Shown: positions 35,000 to 45,189 of the stretch, piece by piece
How positions within the stretch are numbered: the first letter of the stretch is position 1
Layout of the letters: the number at the start of each line of letters is the position of its first letter
DNA from: Massospora cicadina
Taxonomy: Eukaryota > Entomophthoromycota > Entomophthoromycetes > Entomophthorales > Entomophthoraceae
Assembly (NCBI GenBank): GCA_022478985.1
Contig: JAKSZP010009600.1
Span: forward strand, 20,518-84,517
Reading direction: 5' to 3'
Length of the DNA: 64,000 nt
Program-made: the position numbers and the translations under genes
Notes under the pieces: model-generated
The model's database searches: none
Seen by the model: only the letters and a program-made list of their open reading frames with translations
Told to the model about the DNA's origin: nothing

Positions 35000-35700
35000 A
35001 GATCACATCTGACTTGTTGGGAGGAATTGTGACACCATCCTTAAGAACTAGGTTCTCGAGGAAAGTAACCTCCTCCTTATAAAACTCACACTTGAAAGCT
35101 TTGAGAAACAACCCTGCTTTATGCAAGTCGACCACCACTGCTTCCAAGTCAATACCATGTTGTTTGGGAGTTGGGGAATGAACCAGGATTTATCAATGTA
35201 TGCAATTGCACAAGTAAACAGGAGGCCACCCAGTACATTTTTAATCATCCGTTGAAACATAGCAGGAGCATTCTTCAGCCCAAAGGGCATTACACAAAAT
35301 TGAAAAATGCCTCGCTACGTTCAGATCATGGTTAACCATTCCTGTCCTTCCATTACCTGAATTTGGTTGAAAGTGTTCAGTAAACCAGTTTTGAGAACAC
35401 ACGGGATTTAGCAATTGCCTGACCGATTTTCTGCTCCAGAGGCAATGGGTAGGGATAAGAAGATGATATTTTATTCAAATGACTGTAATTCATGTAGTGA
35501 CGGAGAGAACCATCCGATTTTCTGGAAAAAATGATGGGGGAGGGGGCAGGTGAGGTCTCTTTAAACAACCAACCTTTTTTTAACATATCATCCAACCAGG
35601 TATTGAGTGCAACTTCTTCTTCCGCTGTATGGGGATACAACGGACTGTTGATGTTCACCAACTTCACGGTTGGTCAAAATCCACAATTGTACCTAGAGTG
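35000..35700 (-). pseudogene. E2 reverse transcriptase
   Basis: 35667-35377 has the RT fingers (ALNTWLDDMLKKGWLF, PSPIIFSRKSDGSLRHYMNY). 35290-35048 has MPFGLKNAPAMFQRMIKNVL and CAIAYIDKSW, where the catalytic YIDD box reads YIDK, so the second Asp is lost. A frameshift and a missing piece separate the blocks. Confidence 0.8.
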
Positions 35701-36425
35701 TTTAGGCAAGTGATCCACCTTTTCCATGTTAAAGATTCTCTAAAATCGCATTAAGCTTTTGGGAAAATCAGCTGGAATGCCCACAGAAGTAGCCAGGTTA
35801 GTGATAGAGCTGGTTCCTTGTATCTTCTTGAGAGTGTTGATCAGAGGTAACTCTCCCTCCAAATCATCATTGGTAAACGACAACATATTAGATTCTAAAT
35901 GAATCTTCACATGCTATCAGCGCCACCACCCTACACCTAAGATTACTGGAAACATCAGGGTTGGCATAGCCAAAAAACGATTGCAGAAGTTGAACTGGCG
36001 GATTGAAAAGGGTACCAGTCGGTGAACGACATAGAGGACTGATAAGCAGATGAGGCTACCATTACTGAGGAACCCACATCTATTTCCAGTTTTAATTGTT
36101 GTGCCAACTCAAAACTCATGAAGTTCCCCGCAGCTCTGGTATTCACCAGAGCTTCAAAGGAGACATGATGCGAGCTGACACTGATATTCATAGGTACAAG
36201 TAAATAAGAGAATTTCTGTTCTTTAGAAGATTCAACTGACTCATTTGTGACTGAAGAAATAACGGTTATATTGGGGGTAAGATTAGGGTCCTTTGCTGGT
36301 GTGAGAATTGGAAGTACAAGGGCGGGGGAAACAATTTCCTCCATCTGGGCTTGAACAGAATCATTATTAGCTAACTCTGTAATTGTTAACTTGGACTTGT
36401 GGGTTATGACAAGATTGGAACCCAA
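35701..36425 (-). pseudogene. E2 protease and linker
   Basis: Retropepsin: the frame at 36425-35955 contains FEALVNTRAAGNFMSFELAQ, matching the usual A-L-x-D-T-G-A-A-G-N-F-I-S pattern, but with Asp changed to Asn and Gly to Arg at the active site. Dead by inference. The linker to RT (35950-35700) is worn. Confidence 0.75.
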
Positions 36426-37153
36426 GCCTAGCGCTAATTTGGAGACAGGTGCGTCGTCTGCATCTTTGTTGAGTAATCCTATTATAAAATTCCCCTTCTG
36501 ATAACAGGAAACATGGCGGGGGAAGGCAAGGATAGTAATTGCAGTGGCGCATATTTAATCTACTGATCCTTGGACGGTAGAATAGACCATGTTATGAGCA
36601 GAACCCAAATCTATGCCTGGTCTAAAGAATGCCTGAAGCTTATTGATAGATATACCCAACATGATGGCCAGTTCACAAAAGGTAGAAAATCAAAGAGACT
36701 AAGCTAGGGGCTTCGGCCACGGCATGGATCAGTCTGAATAAGTGGTCTTATTGGGAAACAGGGGGTTTAAGGGCGGCTGACATGACAGCCATCAGTGGGG
36801 TGGAGTCTCCTGCTTATGAGGAAGAACGCAAAAGACCTCTCACATAACGTCGGGCATCCCCATCCACAGTGTCTAACAACGCGAGCCCTTGTTGGGAATG
36901 GGATGACGCAGAAGCGTTATCAAGTGCAATTGGTGTATGCATTTGCACTTCGGTGAGTGCGTTGAGGACTTGATTGGCAATCTCCTGGGAGGGAACACTC
37001 GATCTTTCCTCTGGGATGGAGGAAGGAGGAGGAGATGCAATCTGCGCAGCTTGGGTAGCTTGAAAATATTTCCCAAGGTAGAGAGGATACTTCTATAAAG
37101 TCAGAAAGTGACCAAACAAACAACAAACTGCAAACTACTGATTGCACGTTCAT
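36426..37153 (-). pseudogene. E2 Gag remnant
   Basis: Minus-strand frames from 37076 to about 36560 read SIPEERSSVPSQEIANQVLN, QQGLALLDTVDGDARRYV and LIHAVAEAPSLVSLIFYLL, Gag-like and helical. Similar text appears in the E5 Gag (57430-58700). No CCHC knuckle remains before the protease. Several stops. Confidence 0.6.
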
Positions 37154-37597
37154 TTAATAGAAAGTAACCACTGCGACATCCAGTTCAAAAAACAAGGCGG
37201 GAGTGGCTGGAAATAATGGTTGGCCGACTATGTCATGGAAACGGCAGAATAAGTTTAGAACAGCATTCCAGTCGGGATGCATAAGCACCCAAAAAGCAAG
37301 CCAGAATGCCAGAGGTATTTCTGACTGGATAACTTGATATTGAGCTGGGCGTTGGAAAATGATGAAACGTTGGCGCAGCAACATGGTGAGAATGATCCCA
37401 ACGACAAACCACACTGAACCCACTCCTGACCCAGGGGGTCTTGCTGCAGGGGAAGGAGTCACTGAGATATTCTCAATAAGATCCTCAGTATATGGTACCA
37501 TAACAACCGGGGTGGCTAGGAGACGGATTCTCTCTTGCAACTGGTGGACATATGGCCACAATATCCCCATGTATTGCTGCCAGAAGTTAGCGATCAT
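37154..37597 (-). CDS. LTR-encoded putative membrane protein, reads past LTR end
   Basis: A 147-codon open frame that starts inside the E2 5' LTR and ends 77 bases past the LTR edge (37231) in the leader. Hydrophobic segments: SVWFVVGIILTML, IPLAFWLAFWVLM and ALFFELDVAVVTF. A proline/glycine stretch (TPSPAARPPGSG) precedes the first. A further hydrophobic segment (WALPVLLVTMAPSIV) lies upstream beyond stops near 37,620. Copies A, B and D encode clear homologues. Function unknown. It could be a chance ORF kept by shared ancestry, but it is the best preserved frame of E2. Confidence 0.5.
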   Translation of the reverse strand: MIANFWQQYMGILWPYVHQLQERIRLLATPVVMVPYTEDLIENISVTPSPAARPPGSGVGSVWFVVGIILTMLLRQRFIIFQRPAQYQVIQSEIPLAFWLAFWVLMHPDWNAVLNLFCRFHDIVGQPLFPATPALFFELDVAVVTFY

Positions 37598-38600
37598 AGG
37601 GCTGTAGAGCCAAAAATCTCAGACTTTCTGAACTCAATTGACGATGGAGGGGGCCATAGTGACCAAGAGTACTGGTAGAGCCCATCTGGTATATGAACTG
37701 ACAGGCCACCAGGGAAATGCCTTCAGGGATGCAGTCAGAAGAAATAATAAAACTTGTTTGGTTTTTGGTAAAATTTTATTTGATGGAAAAGAAAGAAAAT
37801 TGACCAAAAATTTTCTCAGTGCTATGCAACTGATTAAATAGTGGTCAATTGGGATAGTGACAAGTTGGGATCAGGTCCCGCAATTTCAACCTAACCAGAA
37901 AATTGTTCAGGAATGGGCAGGTTTATTCCTTGAGAACTGACATCACAAAATTTTGCGATGGGCTGAGTCGCTGTCAGTTCAACCTCAATTGTCCACACTG
38001 GGGCTTGGCTACATCTCTGACAGTTGGCACGATGGCGTTTGACCCAATGAGTGATGGGAATCCTCTAAGGCAACCCAACATAGGGAAGGGTCCACTTTGT
38101 TGGGAATGGGTTCAGGACGCCCAACCTACCCACGCTCAGTCGCTAAACTGTTCGTTCAGTCAATGGCATCACATCAACCACAATGCAAATTGCTAACAGA
38201 GGGCTTCAAACCCTTATTGATGGCTCCCCAATGTTAGTACTATCAGCACATTGATCAAATTGGAACTGTCGGGCATTCTGGCTGATACCTCAGTCTTCAT
38301 GCCTTTCCAGCCATTTGAGATTTGGCCATCAGCTAGATTGCCACTCGAATTAGATCTGACAATTTCAATTCAAAAATCTTGGCTCAGATTTCGCTGATTC
38401 CCTGAAACAGTTCTGCCAATGTGAGTGTGGGCACTGGGGGTGGGATCTGAAGCGGAAGTGCTGTTACCCATCACTCATCTACTACATGAGCAAGATCGCC
38501 ATGAGTAAAAAGGGGTACTGACATCCTCATCAGTGTCTTTTTACTTGGTAATGGGAAGATGGCTTAATCAAGATCCAGGGAACAAACCCCAGGACTTACA
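37231..38600 (-). repeat. E2 5' LTR (copy C)
   Basis: 1370 bp, paired with 31391-32762. It contains the first three quarters of the membrane-type ORF and, at its minus-strand start, the U3 coding-like stretch (FTHGDLAHVVDE near 38470). The adjoining leader (tagtcggccaacc on the minus strand) does not look like a standard primer-binding site starting TGG. Confidence 0.85.
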
Positions 38601-39090
38601 ATACTCTCACCAATCCAAACTTGAGTGAATTAGCTTTTTTGGGAGCTTGGTGCAATTGGTTCTTATAGAATCAATTTTGATGGTTAATTTAGATTTAAAT
38701 TTAAAGACTTGGTTTGGATTCTCAACACAGATTGTCACTCTGTGACCTGTAATCTTGAATTCTGTCCCCAACCGGTTTTTGACTCATTACAATTTTCTTG
38801 AGTTTTAGATCGATTTTTGCAGTTTCCAAGGGTGTGGGAGGTGAGAATGTGGGGACTGGATGAGGGTTAGGGGACCTGCTGGTGGCCTCTGGCCAAAACT
38901 ACGTCCTTACAGACGCCCTTGATCTTATTCACATAAGAAGCAAACAATGGGGTAAAGTGGGTATGTTTTTGGGGTTTTAAAGCAGCTACCTAGCGTTTAT
39001 CAACATGGGACAATTTATCTATGTTAAACTAAGGGCTCTATAGGTGCCTTGGACCTTTAAAATCTCTTTAAGGGAACTTCCCACGATCGC
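38601..39090 (-). repeat. Dispersed repeat Y, copy 1
   Basis: Matches 59945-60420 (ctctcaccaatccaaacttg against ctctcgccaatccaaacttg; gatgagggt; ctggccaaaa; gggctctataggtgccttgg). Minus-strand text resembles the U3 stretch of the E2-family LTR. Its position directly after the E5 pol tail suggests it is the E5 3' UTR or LTR start. It is split from 31327-31390 by E2. Confidence 0.6.
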
Positions 39091-39251
39091 TCAAGAGATT
39101 GAGTTTCCAGAAATACATCATACTATCCTTTTAGCAAAAAAATAATTCCTCCTGGTACATGAACCAGGGAATAGTTCTTGTTTCTCTCAGAGGGTTTGAT
39201 GGCCGTAATGCAGCAATTTTCTTAGGTGGTTAGGGAGCCCAAGATTTGTAT
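39091..39251 (-). pseudogene. E5 pol C-terminal tail
   Basis: Reads ITAIKPSERNKNYSLVHVPG and GGIIFLLKG on the minus strand, aligned with the E2 tail AIKLPKAHKNVALVQFHSGG. It continues, in the same frame, the chromodomain that ends at 47188 on the far side of EC, so the two were contiguous before EC inserted. Confidence 0.65.
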
Positions 39252-39872
39252 TGGAATTTCGTGAGAAATTACAGTAAATAAGTGCTACAAAGGCTACAAA
39301 ATTATTAGTTCTGTGGCTCTAGCGAAGATTGAATTAAGTACAACAAAGTTATTAGTTCTGATACGATGGATAATTCCAATTGAATATACAGAATCCTGTA
39401 TTAAAATAGACCAAAAATTAAACTATGCAAGATGAGAATTGAGGTACTTTATAATTTTAAACTAGAGATATTTATAGGGAAAAATTTAGTGGTTCTTTGC
39501 AAAGATTTCCTTGATCCGCCTGAGGTAAGATCTTTCTTACCAGAGGACCAATATTGTTGATTATCATTATTATTATAATATTTGTGATGATCATATCTAA
39601 TAGGTTTCTAGTTAGATTCAATTGACCTTCTTAACGAAGCCTAGCCACTTTGAAATAATTAGTTATCCTGAATTGCTTGGCCATATCAAATTACTGAGTT
39701 TCTTTGGGTTGATTAAATTCACCCATTTTAGGAGGTTGATAACTCCTAAGAGTCTTTCTTTGGTCAAATTGAGAATCCGAAATATTATTTTTTAATTTTC
39801 TCCATCTTATTAAACCAAGATATCAAGTCTCAATCTAAAGTATTTTTGGTCATCCTAGTTGTATCTCCAACA
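39252..39872 (-). repeat. EC 3' LTR
   Basis: 621 bp, about nine in ten positions identical to 46569-47187 by eye, sharing blocks such as gctacaaaggctacaaaattattagttct (split by single changes elsewhere). The minus strand starts TGTTGGAGATACAAC. Confidence 0.9.
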
Positions 39873-39887
39873 ATACCCCCTTAAGAT
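39873..39887 (-). promoter_or_regulatory. EC polypurine tract
   Basis: Minus strand GATCTTAAGGGGGTAT directly before the LTR start TGTTGG; the AAGGGGG core is like that of E1 and E3. Confidence 0.75.
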
Positions 39888-41110
39888 CTTTCCTAGGGGG
39901 CACATACTTGTAAAGAAACCTACTATGCACTCTATTAATAACAGTACCAGTATCAATAGAGGCAGTGGAGTATTCAACACCCTGACAATAGATAATATGG
40001 TGAGAACCAGCCCATAAGGGGTCCAGTTTATGAATTCTTCCTCCCAGCCTATGGTGGTAGAAGAGTACAAGGTCTCTGACTTGATATTCTGGTAATGTAG
40101 GTCTACTAGCATTGGTCCGGGTTCCTTCCTTTAAGGTGGTAGTGGCAAGGGAACTTGAAGCTAATGCTTGTAATCAGATTATTTCATCATCAAGTCTCCT
40201 CATTGCTAAATCAGTGGTTTGTGGGGTAGCCTCTTCAAGTATAGGTTGTACACTTGAAGGGAGGTTAGTCTTCGACCATATAAAGTTTTAAATGAAGACA
40301 TTCAAATAATATGATGGTAGCTAACTCTGTAAGCTAACATCGTTCTGGGTAAGTAAAGTTTCCACCTACTAGGGTCATTGGAAGCCATCTTTCAAAGAAT
40401 GGTTATGAGGGTACCATTTTCTCGTTCAACGGCACCATTAGTGGAAGGATTTTATGAGACATGAATGACTGTTAAGTACCCATTAATTTGGTAAGCTCAG
40501 CTACCACCTGAGATATGAAATTGGTCCCATAATCCGATAACAGGACTTTTGGGCTGCCATGCCTGGTGAAAACTTGTTTAAAAAGGAAGGATGCTGTAGC
40601 CTTGGCGGTGACTGTGGAGACAGAGATAGCTTCATCCCTTTAGAGAAATGATCGATAGCTAATAGAATAAATTGATGTCCATAGGTGGCTGTAGGGAGAA
40701 AACCTACCACGTCAATACTTACAGTAGAGAAGGGTTTGGAAGGTCCTATTTTTGGTGATGAAACATCAGATTATCTCCACGTTGTTGGCATTTAAGGCAC
40801 GACTCTAGCACATCATGTACGGATTCCAGCATGTTATCCCAGTAACAATGATTTTTTTAACCATTGGAGGGTCTTAGCGACATCTCCATGGCCTACAGTT
40901 TGGTGAGCCTCCATGATAGTATCAGTCCTCGCAGAGGACCAAATAAAGGGTAAACACTTAGATCCCAACTTTTTGTATAGTGAATCTTCTTTGACCTGAG
41001 TGTCTTCAGTTAAGGATTGTAACTTCGAGACAACAACCTTAGATTCACATAACCAGAGCTCAGGTCTACCAATCAGGTCATAAATGCCTATCCTCTGCAG
41101 AGAATAACGT
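39888..41110 (-). pseudogene. EC integrase
   Basis: Zinc domain near 40900-40770 (CYWDNMLESVHDVLESCLKC, then QQRGDNL). Core near 40710-40400: GHQFILLAIDHFSKGMKL, then a worn LSDYGTNFISQVV-like part and STNGAVERENGTLIT. The C-terminal part near 40106-39890 reads QVRDLVLFYHHRLGGRIHKL, LWAGSHHIIYCQGVEYSTAS and INRVHSRFLYKYVP, a GPY/F-type module that ends at the polypurine tract. No chromodomain. At least three frameshifts. Confidence 0.8.
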
Positions 41111-41713
41111 TAAGATACGCAATTTAAAAAGGCCATAAGCGTTTTGATGTATAGCCCAAGCGCGATGTTGAATAATAAAATCATAATTTTGGAGCTTTAA
41201 CGCCCATCTGGCTAAGCGCCCATCAGGATCCTTCACTTATTGCAACCACTTCAGGGAAGCATGATCCATCACGATAGTGAAATGCTTTCCATATTGATAG
41301 GGGCGGAAGTGCTAGATAGTGGCCAAAACAGCGAGGCATTCTCTCTTGGTAACGCTATAATTGCGTTCAGCCTTAGACAGGGTTTTACTATAGTACGCGA
41401 TGGGGTGATCAACTAGATTGGTATCATGTTGAGCCAGAATGACTCCAATAGCAAAATCACTGGCATTAGTAAATATAATAAAGGGTTTGGAAAAGTCAGG
41501 ATGGGATAAGATAGGTGCACTCATTAGGGCTTGGCGCAACAGATCGAAGGATTGCTGCTGGGATTCTTCCCATACAAAGGGAACTTCCTTATGCAAAAGG
41601 TAGACTAGCAGCTCTGCAATTTCTGCAAAATGGGGGATGAATTGTCGGTAATAACTAACCATTCCTAAAAATACTTGGATATCGCGCAAGCTTTTGGGAA
41701 CAGGCATGTCCAA
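41111..41713 (-). pseudogene. EC RT thumb and RNase H
   Basis: A 133-codon open frame at 41713-41312: SLRDIQVFLGMVSYYRQFIP, then SFDLLRQALMSAPILSHPDF, FIIFTNASDFAIGVILAQHD and YYSKTLSKAERNYSVTKREC. The RNase H TDASD motif reads TNASD (Asp to Asn). After 41312 the frame breaks and the remainder is worn. Confidence 0.85.
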
Positions 41714-42450
41714 AAAGCTAGTACCTTATTAGATAAGGGTAAAATACCCTCAAGATTAACCTTATGTCCTAAAAATTCCATCTCTGTTTTTTAAGAAAAA
41801 GCACACTTTGATGATTTAAGCTTAAGAGAGGCATGACGCAGTCGGCCAAAAACTTCCTTCAAATGAGCCAAATGCTCGTTAAAAGTGCGTGAAAAACAGT
41901 AACATCATCTAGATAAACTAAAACACAAGAAAGCTTCAAATCTTCAAACAAGCCATCCATGGCTCGTTGAAACGTAGCAGGGGCATTGCAAAGCCCCTGC
42001 GGCATACAAGTAGGCTCAAATAGCCCTTCACTAGAGATCAAAGCACATTTTTGACGGTCTTCTGGAGTAAGATCTATTTTTGCCAATAACCGCTCTCAAG
42101 GTCCATAGCCAGGAAATATTGGGACCCAGACAATAGCCTCAAGGAATCATCTAAAAAGAGGAAGAGGATAAGAATCCTTCTGAGTAACAGCATTGAGTCA
42201 ACGATAATCCATAACCACTTGGTGGCCCCATCTTTCTTCCAGATGAGTAGTAGAGGGGAAGCCCAGGGACTTTTAGAAGGCGTTAATAGTCCAGCATCAA
42301 GAAGTTGCTTCAGCTCCACTGAGACCTGAGCTTCCTCGACTTTGGATTTGCGATATGGAGTGAGCTCAGATAGGAGGAGTATCACCAGTTTTAACCTGAT
42401 GCTGTACCTCTTTCATTAAGCCAAAATCTCCAGGACCTTGAGCAAAGATA
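41714..42450 (-). pseudogene. EC reverse transcriptase
   Basis: 42385-42074: AQVSVELKQLLDAGLLTPSK, SPWASPLLLIWKKDGATKW and SGSQYFLAMDLESGYWQK. 42086-41859: LTPEDRQKCALISSEGLFEP, MPQGLCNAPATFQRAMDGLF and CVLVYLDDVTVF, with the catalytic YLDD box intact. One frameshift joins the two blocks, and the fingers contain further damage (the SYRKLN region is not readable). Confidence 0.88.
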
Positions 42451-42868
42451 TCCACATATTCCTCAAATTAAAGCCTCAGCTTCCAGCTGTTGTTCTGAAG
42501 TGAGTGAATCCCCAAACTCAACATCAATTCTAGCAACGATATTGGGATCTTCCAGCCCTAGTTTGCGTAGATCTCCACATCCTGAGACAGAAAATAAATC
42601 ACCCATGATTAGGCCTCACATAGGCGATGGGATTATTGCGATTCAATCGCATTGGTTGAGAAGTGAGATTAGCCAATAGAACTAAAACAGTTTCATAATA
42701 GGCAGGATCAAGTATACTAGGGCAAGGTAAAGCCTCCAAATGAAAAGGGTTTGGATTACCAAAGATCTCTAACACATGATCACTGGGTACAAATACTTGA
42801 ACTCCCATATCAATGATGACTTGAGCTTTAGGGGGAATGGTAAATGGAGAGTTAAAATATAGTGGCAT
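42451..42868 (-). pseudogene. EC protease-RT linker
   Basis: Frame 42868-42599 reads FNSPFTIPPKAQVIIDMGVQ, VFVPSDHVLEIFGNPNPF and ANLTSQPMRLNRNNPIAYV. The last phrase matches the pattern before RT in retroviruses and Ty3 elements, where strand-shaped sequence links protease and RT. Confidence 0.65.
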
Positions 42869-43407
42869 TCCCTCAGTGGCACAGACTGACGGAGGTGAAA
42901 GTATAGTCCTTGGACCCAGGATTCGATATTCAATACATGAGAAAAAAGTGGGGTATTCCAGTAAGCAGAGACGTCGCTTAAGTTTGCCTTTGTGTTGGGA
43001 ACATCATGTAGAATTAAAGGTACCCGGTACCCAATTAAAGATAGGTAGTTGTCCTTATGACTGATGATTGCATCAAAATCTGTGAGAAACTTAGTTCCCA
43101 AGAGCAGATCATAGCAGTTGTTATCTAATACTACTGCAGGAGCTAACACAACCAGCTTCCCAAAGCGCATTGGAAAAGAGGAATATGCTCCTATAGACTT
43201 AGTGTTGGAAGGTCCAGAAGTTCCGTAGTCTTGGGAATAGTTCAAGTCCAGAGCCAATTTGATCTTCTTCATAAGTTTGGACGAGATTAAATTGATGGGC
43301 AATCCCGTATCAATGATAGCCAAAACTTTTACCTTATGCACAATGACTTCCACCCAGGTTACATCAGTGCCAAAGTTTGGGATAGAAAACACCGAGGGAT
43401 TAATCAA
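42769..43407 (-). pseudogene. EC retropepsin protease
   Basis: A 212-codon open frame containing VLAIIDTGLPINLISSKLMK (active-site DTG intact), later NCYDLLLGTKFLTDFDAII, the second conserved block of Ty3 proteases, and a C-terminal extension. It is one of the few long uninterrupted frames here. It belongs to a polyprotein rather than being a free gene, and the downstream frame is broken. Confidence 0.85.
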
Positions 43408-43609
43408 AGGAATAGAATTAGAAGTAGAAGAAGAAGACTAAGCATATATAATGTCTTTGTTGGATAGTTCATCAGGGATATCAAGCTCACTAGGAGTGGA
43501 TACCACATAACAATTGGTAAAAGAATCAAAAGATTTCAACTGAGGCGCCTGAGGTAGTTTCAGCACGGGGAGCCTCGTGCCCTATACTGACTCCTCTTTT
43601 TTCAACTCC

Positions 43610-44392
43610 TCTGTCTTTTTTTTCAACATTGAGACATCACATGACCCAAAAGACCACAATAAGTACAAGGCTCCTTCTTCACTTTGGATTTAGTTTTAGG
43701 TAGCATTGCATGGATGTGAGAACGTGGGTTACTAGAGGAGGTCAGATGTACCACCCCATTAGGGATTTCCATAGGTGCTTCCTTAATGTTGATAATGGAG
43801 CTGAAATCCCATTTTAGGGACTTCATATGTAATAATAACTTATTGCAAGAAGTGAACACACTCATTATGGCCAATAAATCATCATCAACGGTAATTTGGT
43901 CGCAAGTGGCAAGAGTTTGGGCCTCATGGTAGAATCGTTTTGTAAAATCCTGGATAGACTCTCCTCATTTGATTTGAAATTTATAAAGGCCTGCTTTTGG
44001 TTGGAGAGGATTTGGTCGCTCCCAAAGTCCTTAATGAGGGCGGTTTTCACTTGAGCCCAAGTACAAACCTTGAGATGAGGAACCATAATCTCTTGCATGA
44101 ACTGACTTAGACAAGAGGTGATGCGGCGGACCTTCTGCTGATCAGTAGCTCCATCCATGGCGCATTCATATACAAAAAGTAAAGAATGGATGATACCTTC
44201 ACCCAGTTCAAACTTATCTTTTAATGTAGGTTTGAAGAGGGTGGGTTCCATGTTCAAAATGTGTACACCCAATACCGTGACAGGTCCAGCCTCAGAGGGT
44301 TCAGTCTCTGTAAAATGGGCTTGAATGGTGTTGAATTTTCGGTCTATTAAGGATGGCTGGTTCTTCTTATGAGGTAAGGTGGAGTTTCAAAC
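43610..44392 (-). pseudogene. EC Gag with CCHC knuckle
   Basis: Readable from about 44392 (SLIDRKFNTIQAHFTETEP, then VLGVHILNMEPTLFKPTL). The capsid-like core is LLFVYECAMDGATDQQKVRR and FINFKSNEESLSRILQND (44272-43865). After a frameshift, 43874-43623 ends KKEPCTYCGLLGHVMSQC, a regular C-x2-C-x4-H-x4-C knuckle. An upstream in-frame TGA near 44390 separates it from the first ORF. Binds element RNA in working relatives. Confidence 0.8.
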
Positions 44393-45189
44393 ATCTATTA
44401 TATGAAGACAACAGACCAGACGGTGACTATAGTTAAGATATAACTCCTTAGTAATTCTACTTAAAGTTGTATTCTTCTGTCATTACTTAGACGATTGCAC
44501 GCTGCCCTTATCTTCCTGATCCCAAGTAATTCCTCAACTTAATACAACGTAAAGTATCAATACTAAAAGCTTATAATTTAAACTATAGAACTGTAGTAAT
44601 GTTTGATGATCAATATTTGATTATTTATATTTGATTATTTTATTGACATTAACTTGGGATGATATATAGGGTTCGTTGTTCACCACATCTTACCCATGAC
44701 GCCTCAATCCTAATGTCACTTGGCCAGAGAAAGTAACGTGTTTGTTTGAGGGTCTACAATCCATTCAACTCGAGACATCCCAAACGTCTCAGAGTTGGTC
44801 TCAAACTTGTAAATATACTCAAGACAGCATTTCTAACGCGTCTGAAAATAGCTGAACCAATACTCATATCAAGCAATCAGCAGCACATACTAAGGCAAAA
44901 AGTGCCACTAATTAGTAATTAATTTGATTAAAAACTTAATCAACATTAAAAACTAATTTTGACATAGACCAAAAAAGCCCATGTACCCAGGTTATTTAGT
45001 TGGCTATTATTATAGGTCTGACTAAACCAATAAAGCCCCCGTGCCCATGTCATCATAGTCAAATATTATTGAGTGAAATCGCTAAGCCACAAATCCCAAG
45101 TTTGGCTATACTTGGGATACTTTCAATTTATAATTACCAATGATTTATATCCAGTCAACCATTCAACAAGGTGGAACTCAATTAACCTA
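44393..45189 (-). other. EC spacer between collagen-like ORF and Gag
   Basis: About 0.8 kb with no open frame on the minus strand, AT-rich toward Gag. A 40-50-bp stretch is repeated in worn form near 44958-45075 (tagacc, then aaaaagcccatgtacccag; tgactaaacc, then aataaagcccccgtgccca). It could be a worn coding link, an intron or a nested insertion; no splice signals or duplicated ends are clear. Confidence 0.4.

Larger units (their letters stand above)
31391..38600 (-). mobile_element. Chromodomain Ty3 element E2, both LTRs present
   Basis: 7.2 kb, minus strand: 5' LTR 37231-38600, gag, protease, RT, RNase H, integrase with chromodomain, then 3' LTR 31391-32762. Both LTRs run TGTCATGG to GGACTTACA on the plus strand. 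The flanks are GTACT (31386-31390) and ATACT (38601-38605), a target duplication with one difference. The unoccupied version of the site is seen at 59940-59965. All coding parts are broken. Confidence 0.85.
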
